From Ephemerocybe angulata (lineage: Eukaryota; Basidiomycota; Agaricomycetes; Agaricales; Psathyrellaceae), in contig JAACJK010000164.1 in NCBI GenBank assembly GCA_013368325.1, positions 248,001 through 312,000 on the forward strand: DNA of 64,000 bases. Reading direction: 5' to 3'. Under the pieces are notes generated by a model that saw only the letters and a list, made by a program, of their open reading frames with translations, did no database searches and was not told where the DNA came from. Positions within the stretch are counted from its first letter, which is position 1. Every line of letters starts with the position of its first letter. This document shows, one piece after another, positions 57,398 through 64,000 of this stretch. The position numbers and the translations under genes are program-made.

Positions 57398-57829
57398 TTA
57401 CAGCCCGCAAGCGGACTTGTCCAACTGCCTGTAGTCGACATTGACTCGTCCAAGCTGTTCGGCTTGGCCATTGGTCAACTGGTTCATCGCAGTCTTCGAG
57501 ATGTCGAATCCATTCGGACCGTAGTCGAGGGCAATCACGTTGATGCTTCGTCCTTGATAGGCTAACTCCCAGCAGGTACCACAGCCTGGGGAATTCCACC
57601 CAGTGACGGCGGGGGCAGCTCCGATGCGAGGGAAGGCAGGAAGGGACCCGAAGGTTGTGAAGCCGCGAGTCAGAAGACCGTTGGCACCGTCAGAACAGGC
57701 TACGACGGCCAATGACTGGGCGGCATTGTCGAAGGTTGAGTCGTAGCTGCAGGAGGTGGTCTGACCCATGGCAGCAGCGGCGATAGAAGCGATAAAGGTA
57801 AGAGTAAAAGTGGGTTTGGCAGTTTTGGG
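57398..57829 (-). CDS. Cerato-platanin (copy 3), start codon apparently lost
   Basis: The mature domain is intact: SYDSTFDNAAQSL, ACSDGANGLLTRGFTTFGSL, APAVTGWNSPGCGTCWELAY, LDYGPNGFDISKTAMNQL, ending KSACGL, with the four family Cys plus an additional one (TSCSYD). The hydrophobic signal segment TFTLTFIASIAAAAMGQ is present. But where copy 2 starts ATG-AAA-ACC, copy 3 reads CCC-AAA-ACT (57829-57821), only 29 bp from a conserved ATAAAAGGCGC promoter block. In copy 2 the same interval is about 20 bp longer. The first ATG after the promoter is at 57769, at the end of the signal segment. An in-frame ATG also exists at 57934, upstream of the TATA-like box. Either the gene is newly silent or non-secreted, or transcription starts further upstream. 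Listed from the expected start position. Confidence 0.75.
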   Translation of the reverse strand, partial: PKTAKPTFTLTFIASIAAAAMGQTTSCSYDSTFDNAAQSLAVVACSDGANGLLTRGFTTFGSLPAFPRIGAAPAVTGWNSPGCGTCWELAYQGRSINVIALDYGPNGFDISKTAMNQLTNGQAEQLGRVNVDYRQLDKSACGL

Positions 57830-57857
57830 TGCTGAGTCTTTGTCAAGAAACAGGGCG

Positions 57858-57866
57858 CCTTTTATC
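57858..57866 (-). promoter_or_regulatory. TATA-like box of cerato-platanin copy 3
   Basis: GATAAAAGG followed by CGC, aligned with ACATAAAAGGCGC in front of copy 2. It lies unusually close (29 bp) to the coding similarity. Confidence 0.5.
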
Positions 57867-57934
57867 TCAAAACTTATGCGGGGGTCTGCCACCCGGGAGT
57901 GTCTAGTACCCTCCAGTATCCTTCTGGTTATCAT

Positions 57935-58882
57935 ACGAAATAGAGCTTCTTCCGTTACGGATCTGAATGATTTCATGGGCAGAGACCATGTCCCATGCGC
58001 AGTCCTGCTGAAGCGCCAAGCAAATTCGCTAGCAAGCGAAGACACTGATGATTGAGCTTTGAGAGCAACTTCAAATGAAATACATACAGGAGCAATCGGA
58101 GCCAATACCTGGCATAGTATTTATCTGCAAAAAACTTCAATGGTCTGAGCTGAGAGCTTGAAAGGAACTTAGAGATACCTGCCGCGACTATCATTTCACC
58201 GTCCAAGCCCACACAAGCCCAGAATCTTGTTGAACAAAAGATACACCTTTTGTGATATCATCTCTTCTAAAGAAAAGTAAACACAAGGTAGAGCGTCGAG
58301 TTACCGTAACTACATCCACGAAGCCGCCCGTGCACATTGCAACATACTAGCCTGCCGAGAGACGCAGGTGGTCAAATCAAAGTCAATGTCAAAAAATCAA
58401 CAATATTCCGGAAACTTTACCTTGTTTCGAGATATTCATCCCAGGACAGTAGGTCAGGTGCAAGAGCACGGGTGGTGTCCTCGCAGGCAGTTATATCGCA
58501 GTCGGATATGATGGAGTGAAGAACCATAATGGCTAGAGGACCGACTGGCAGACGTGTCTGTACATCAAACTTCAGACCGTCCTCGTCCTCAGAGAGCATG
58601 CGAGAAGATCACCAGATAGTCAGGAACACTAACCGACTTTCGATCAGCGTTGCACCGTCTGCCATTGCCAGTTAACAATCATGTTGAAGGTCGCTTGAGT
58701 CAAGATGGACTTGCGCGAGCTGCCTCTGACTGGCTTGGAGGCCATTGTCTTTGGTATCAAACAAGAGCAAAATCACTGCGCTCATCGCAGCCGAAGTTGG
58801 CCTTGTGGATCTGAACAGGCTCACTACAACACTTCCACCGTCCTCATCGTCGGGCAAGAGCGTCCTGCTCTTCCCAAGAAAC
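57935..58882. other. Divergent region between cerato-platanin copy 3 and ITFG1-like gene
   Basis: No gene recognised. ORFs of 60-95 codons only. An in-frame upstream ATG at 58745 could extend the ITFG1-like protein, but the extension has no secretory character. Confidence 0.4.
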
Positions 58883-61474
58883 ATGCACATCCTCGGCCCA
58901 GGAAGACGGAAACGACATTTTCTGATCTCTCTCGCAGCCCTTTCCTATATCTCAACAACACACGCATTCGAGTTCTGGTGGCCATTCCCTAAGAAACGGT
59001 TCACAGGGAACTCTCTACTCGACGCGGGGACTTTGGGTCTGACAGGAGATGTGAGGGTGGTGGCATTTGGAGACTTTGACGGCGACCAATTGTGAGTGAT
59101 CGTGAAAAGGCTACGGTCTTAGGGGTTTCGGGCTGAACTTTCGCAGATTGGACGTACTGTCGTTGGCGAGCGACCAGCAGACGGTGTCAGTGCACAACTG
59201 GCGGCATGGTCAGTCTAATCTAATTTATGGGTGAGAAAGTATGTTAACTTTAGTAGATTCATTCGTGTTCGAGGAGTCGGCTTCCTTCAAACATCCCCAC
59301 CGGATATACAATGTCGTCCCCGGAGACTTCACGCACAGTGGAAAGCTGGATGTCCTGGTCATGAGCCAAGGAGAATCCAGGGACCAAATGGACCTCACCC
59401 TATATCCATCCCTCGTTGGAGGTGGCTTTGGTGCGTTGTTCCTGTACTCGACCTGAGTTCAATCTCACGAGCGCTTATTTAGATGTCCAGAACCCTCTCA
59501 CTCTCCCCCCATCCTCTATACCCCAACCTATACCCATCGACATCGACGGAGACATGAAGATCGATCTGCTTGGTTTCTCACCACACACCAGCGACAAACT
59601 ACAAGTCTGGCAAAATGTCTGGAATGCATCTGTGCCCGACTCACCACTATTCAAACTGTGTGTTCACTCCAGACTGTTCGCTCGCCGTTCCAACGTCGCT
59701 GAAACCCCTGTAGTATGGATGCACCTCTACCAGATGCCCGCTGCACCCTTTCCAACCCACATAGCAACGCCGTTGTAGACCTGAACGGAGACTGTCTCGC
59801 TGGTGCGTAGCTCCGTATCTTCATTTACTCTCCTTTTGACATAGTGAGTGCAGATGTTTTCCTCGTTTGTGACGAAGGAAATGGGAGAAAGTCCTTCCAG
59901 ATCTGGATCAACAACAAAGACGAAGGGTTCTCCCTAGCCCACAAGGGTTCCCTCCCCCCAGGCACCCAGTCCATATCCCTAGCAGACGTCGGTACGTACC
60001 TCACGCACCATAACACAAAACCCAACTCACACTCACCCTCCTCAGACAGAGACGGTACAATAGACCTGATCTTCTCCACCTGCGCCTCGGTCTCCCAGCT
60101 CACAGGAATCGGCTCCGACTGCTACATCAACGTCGCGTACAACCACCAACTATCTCTGTGCAAGTCAACGACAGATTCTGGCCTGAAGAAGGGGGTCCGC
60201 GTGTGCAGACCACCCGATGACCTCTGTACGGCGGACCCCGACTTCAAATTCGACCTCCGAGAGAGCTCAGACAACCCTGTAAGCATCTTCTTCTCTCAAC
60301 AGTGCAAGTGAAACTCTTGAAAGAAAGCAAACCCTGATTGATCACTTGCGAAGTACTTCGTCCGATTCCCGGTATCCAGTTTCCTGCCCAAAGACGCATC
60401 TCTCCTCGTTCTGGATACGAGCCATTCTCCTCCACTACCCATCCCTCTGAAATTGGGCGACGCGAACCTGGACGGATTCCCCGACATCCTTCTGATCTCT
60501 GCGACCGGCAAAGTTCGCACACCCAAGCTCCTATGGTCTGTACCCTGCGCGAGCGGTGTACCGGGTTGTGCGGCAGATGGGTCTGGGACTAGAGGCTGGA
60601 AGGTGGCGACGAAGGATGTTGAGACTCTCGATGCGATCACGGATGCCCGCAGTGTGTCGTTCCTGGATATGGACGAAGACGTGAGTTGTTTCTCGTCATT
60701 TCTTGGGGTTTGGTGATCTTGACCTGTTTCTCAATATATAGGGTACGCTAGACTTCATGGTTCAACGTACTGGAAATGCGGGACAGGGGAATGTTAAATT
60801 CATCCAGAACAACTTCTACTATGATGCATTCTTCTTGAAGGCCATCGTCTTGAACGGAGCGTGTGACAATGGCTGGTGCTACAGTCCCAACGGATCGGAG
60901 AAGTACCATGTACGTGTTATTACAGACCCAAAGGCAATTAAGCGTTATACTAAAGCCCATTGTAGCCATTCGGCGTCAGCTACTCAGGCGCATCCTACAA
61001 GTACACCGTTCTCGACACAGCAGGCCGAAGATCAGCAGCCCAAGTGGGCCAACTACCTCAAACATCATACCACTCCCTCGGCACACCCTACTCATTCTTT
61101 GGCCTCGGGCGCACGAACAACTACATCGAGAACCTCTTCGTAGGCACCACCGTGCATTTGAAGGAGCATTACATCAATATGGAGGGTGTTATCCCCAATT
61201 CCAAGGTTGTGATACTTCCGTCGGCGAAGGAGGGGGAGAGTTGGAGACGCGAGTTGTTTTTGAGGCCGGGGGAGTGGATTCCTTGGGTTACGGTTACTGT
61301 TGTCGTTGGGACGGCGATTCTTGCGATCATTGTTTTCGTTTTGCATCTTAGTGAGAAGGTGAGAGTTTCGGGTGACGATTGTAGGTGGGGAGGAGCTGAC
61401 TATTTTTGTTGCAGAGGGAAGATGAGCTGGAGCGGCGGCGGACATCGCACCATATCAACTTCGATGCATTGTAA
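58883..61474 (+). CDS. T-cell immunomodulatory protein (TIP/ITFG1) homologue, FG-GAP repeat protein
   Basis: Type I membrane protein with an FG-GAP/VCBS beta-propeller ectodomain. The animal homologue ITFG1 is a surface/secretory-pathway protein; the role in fungi is unknown. Signal peptide MHILGPGRRKRHFLISLAAL...HA at 58883. Ca-loop-like repeats: VVAFGDFDGDQLDVLSL (split by an intron), VVPGDFTHSGKLDVLV, PIDIDGDMKIDLLGF, VVDLNGDCLADVF, DRDGTIDLIFS, LGDANLDGFPDILLIS and MDEDGTLDFMV. Conserved late block SAAQVGQLPQTSYHSLGTPYS and YIENLFVG. One membrane helix (PWVTVTVVVGTAILAIIVFVLHL) and a short tail ending SHHINFDAL. About ten exons; stop TAA 61472-61474. Looks complete. Confidence 0.88.
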
Positions 61475-61824
61475 TTCGTTCGGTCTATGTATTATGCTTG
61501 TTGCTATCATATATTTTCGATTATTTTCACTACTTGCTGCCTCATCAGGTTTCGTCAAGGAGTGGGAGGGGCTTCGTAAATTATGCTCCCGCCCTGAACC
61601 CTGCTCATCGCTACTTTGGTGGGTATGTGCATGGGGCGTGGAGGTTCCAAGAAGTCACGAAAGTCGCCGCCGGGAATAAGATCTCGCAAGTAGCTGAACC
61701 GCCCAGGGACTTTCCAGCCTTGGGACTTACACTCCTTAATGAGTGCCTTTCTCCAACGTCTGCACGGCTTCCGGCATATGAGGCTACACTGAGGTCCTCA
61801 GGAGGAAGAAGTGTCAGAGAATCT
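61475..61824. other. Convergent 3' region, ITFG1-like / NACHT
   Basis: On the minus strand all three frames are partly open behind the NACHT stop, so an additional 3' exon of that gene is possible, using the GTGAGT donor that overlaps HLHVS near 61860. I could not choose a frame. Confidence 0.35.
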
Positions 61825-63639
61825 TCACTGGATTGACAGAATCCGAGGAAGACTACTCACGTGTAGGTGGATCCCGTCATATATTCCTATCACAGCGCTC
61901 CGCCGCTGGTCGGGCCTGCTCAACATGTTGAGCACCCACCATAACTTGTCATACTTCTCCCTCGACTTGCGCAGTGATTCCACCACATCCATAGCCAGGA
62001 ATCGGTCAAGAAATATATCAAGTTCCCACTGCGTGTCAAGAGGTACCGCTGGTCCTTTATCTGTACCGCGTCCTGTTAGCGGAGAGGGCGACAAAGATGG
62101 GCGGGTACGCACTCCTGAAGACTCGCAAGACGGCATATTCGAAGCTATCTTTCGGCGTCCTGTCACCCCTGACAAAAATGGCGTGACTCCGTGTCCGGTC
62201 GCCAATGAAGTCCATCATCGACTTGTGATAGGTCACATAGGGAGAAGTATGATCTTCGGGGGGCGGGATGCGGATAAGAGAGCGAAGGTTCCCGAGGAGG
62301 TGCTCTGCCTCTCCCGGAGTGGTCTCAAGGAGCTGCCGAGCGAAGAAGGCTGGGAGGCGACGTTCGCCGCTGAACCCCCCGTCATGGACAATGCAAGCTT
62401 GGGTCACATAGATCCACCTGGCCGCTTGCTGTGGATCGGGACTGGACTTTAGAATGTAGGTGTAGAGCGCGTCCAATGGCTCAAAAGGACCGGGTCCCCG
62501 TAAGACAGGGCGGAGCTTCATGGCAGAGTCGAGTTGTAGAGGCGGTGGGTTTGGGCCTTCTTGGATGAATCTGATTATCGTGGCCGCATAGACGAACTGC
62601 CCAGATGCATCTTCCACGAGTAGCTGTATGGCCTTGTCACCCGGCCACGACTGGGGAAGGTTGTAAACCCGACGTATCTCTGCGAATTTGGCTCGAAGGA
62701 AGAGGGCGATGTCGGAATCGGGGTCGTACTTGTCGTCCAGGAAAATCTCGGCTGTGATATCTTTGGCTTCCTCAGAGAAGAAGTCAGAGATAACGCGCTC
62801 CGGACGACTAGAAACTATAATCCGGAACGGAAACGCGCTGTCGTCTGCTGCTTGCTTGAGAGCAAACAGGACTACATGTTGCTCGCTGGCGGGAGAACGA
62901 TCTGCTCTCTCCCTTCTAACGAAAGTTTCCAGGCCACATTCGTCGAGTCCATCAATGATAATGACCTTCGGCAGGACGGAATCTCTCGTGTCCTTGGCGC
63001 GGCCTTCCCGAAGCGGTTTTAGAATAAGCGCCTCGAGTTGTTCACCAAGGCGAAGGTTGAGGACGGCAGGGTCCCTATCGATATGACTCAGCATTCGCTG
63101 TCCGAAGTCGGCCAGGGTAGGGTGTTGTCCGAGCTGATATGCAATGGTTCTGATGAAGCATCCCTTGTGCCGCCTGTTGAGCGCCCCCGAGAAGGACGAG
63201 AAAAAGAAACTTGCAGCAAGGATTCCTTGCTCTTTGCATGCCTCCGCCACCGACCCAGCAATCGCTGTCTTCCCCGACCCCGCGGGTCCCGATATCCACA
63301 TCATCTTCTTGGGCTGGGCGTCTGCGTCTCCTTGAGATATCCAGCTCAGGATCTCCTCCTGCACGGCAACTCTGGTTTCTGGGTGACATTTCGGAGCGTC
63401 GCAGCGCTCGTCAGAGTTGTGTAAAGCACCCGGTGCTATCTTCTCTTCTAATCCTACATCGAGAGAAGGGCGGTCAGCCCGAGTGGTAGAGACTCATATC
63501 TACCAGACAACTCACGCTCAAGTGGACTTTTCGACGACTGTCCGCGGTGAATGTGTTGCGTAATATTCGGCTGTTGGATCACGGTGAGGTTGTCGACAGT
63601 AAAATTCTGAGCCTTTTCGAAGTAGCTGGTGTTCGACAT
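61825..63639 (-). CDS. NACHT-domain NTPase (fungal NLR-like)
   Basis: STAND-class NTPase, the core of fungal NOD-like receptors implicated in non-self recognition; partner unknown. Exons 63639-63516, 63453-62113 and 62072-61825 (introns 62 and 40 bp) close in phase at 571 residues. N-terminus MSNTSYFEKAQNFTVDNLTV is short, without a recognised effector domain. A linker PGALHNSDERCDAPKCHPET typical of Agaricomycete NACHT proteins is followed by Walker A MWISGPAGSGKTAIAGSVA, Walker B KVIIIDGLDECG, FRIIVSSRPERVI, DDKYDPDSDIALFL and ASGQFVYAATIIRF. Then comes a helical region to YVTYHKSMMDFI. No WD40, TPR or ankyrin repeats follow, so this is a repeat-less form or the 3' end is incomplete. Related relics lie at 10.8-11.4 kb and 34.4-34.6 kb. 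Confidence 0.85.
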
Positions 63640-64000
63640 CGACTCGTGAGGTAGGAGGCGGTATGGTGCTAACCAGCTCTCAGAGTCCTCAGCGGCGACA
63701 TGAGGCAACTTGAGCGGCTGTGGATTCTCCCTGTCAGATGCGACGCTTTCCCGGCGAATACCGGTGGTTGGTGGGAAACACATCATTTTTGGGCGCTTAA
63801 TCATTTCGAATGGATAGTACAAGGGACTGGGCTTATCCTACAGGCCTACAAGCCTACAAGGTCGTGACAGGTCTCACTGATTCCCCGCATTTGGCTGAAA
63901 CCTTAAGATCGGCTTCTGCACGACGGCCGACCTGTCCCCGATATCTTCAACCGGAACCGCAAGTTCAAACTCAAACGCTCTTATCAAAACGAACAGAAGG
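63640..64000. other. 5' flank of the NACHT gene to window edge
   Basis: The frame stays open upstream to an ATG at 63822, so the protein could begin up to 61 residues earlier. The rest is probably promoter. Confidence 0.4.

Overview
The window is nuclear DNA from a filamentous fungus, almost certainly an Agaricomycete (mushroom or polypore type basidiomycete). The evidence is dense genes on both strands, many introns of about 50-70 bp with GTRNGT donors and a nearby CTNAY branch site, and families typical of or expanded in basidiomycetes (DUF6699, DUF6533, fungal rhodopsin-like, three cerato-platanins, F-box genes, NACHT NTPases). No bacterial, viral or organellar segment was seen. Gene models are hand-spliced from the sequence, so internal exon borders are inferred unless a frame check is mentioned.

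0-14 kb: a DUF6699 gene (minus), a fungal rhodopsin-like membrane protein (plus), then a tandem duplication of a large F-box gene. The upstream F-box copy has an in-frame TAA and is probably dead; the downstream copy is intact (695 aa, with a C-terminal C2H2 finger). The duplicated unit also took along the 3' flank of the next gene, WBP1 (oligosaccharyltransferase OST48 subunit). That duplicated flank was then hit by a 503 bp hAT-like MITE with an 8 bp target duplication. A stub of another F-box gene and a decayed NACHT gene lie between the intact F-box gene and WBP1.

14-25 kb: a single-pass membrane protein, an HMG-box transcription factor, a vacuolar-type serine carboxypeptidase, calcipressin (calcineurin regulator) and a CCDC124/Oxs1 protein. 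Just behind the calcipressin stop are two successive introns of 147 and 148 bp. Each holds a box C/D snoRNA-like element with the same 18S rRNA antisense block, resembling U25/snR56.

25-45 kb: three DUF6533 seven-helix membrane genes (two tail to tail, one 9 kb away), the splicing factor CWC22 divergently arranged with a LACTB2-like metallo-beta-lactamase, a small NACHT relic, an mpaB-like oxygenase and a large cysteine-rich single-pass receptor-like protein.

45-64 kb: a cytochrome P450, a secreted GH3 beta-glucosidase, a pair of unrecognised paralogous genes, three cerato-platanin genes in a row (the third seems to have lost its start codon), a homologue of T-cell immunomodulatory protein/ITFG1, and an intact NACHT NTPase at the right edge.

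Housekeeping genes (WBP1, CWC22, CCDC124, calcipressin, ITFG1-like, carboxypeptidase) are interleaved with fast-evolving accessory families. The NACHT and F-box sequences mark the recombination-prone patches. I found no tRNA gene, rRNA gene or CRISPR array.
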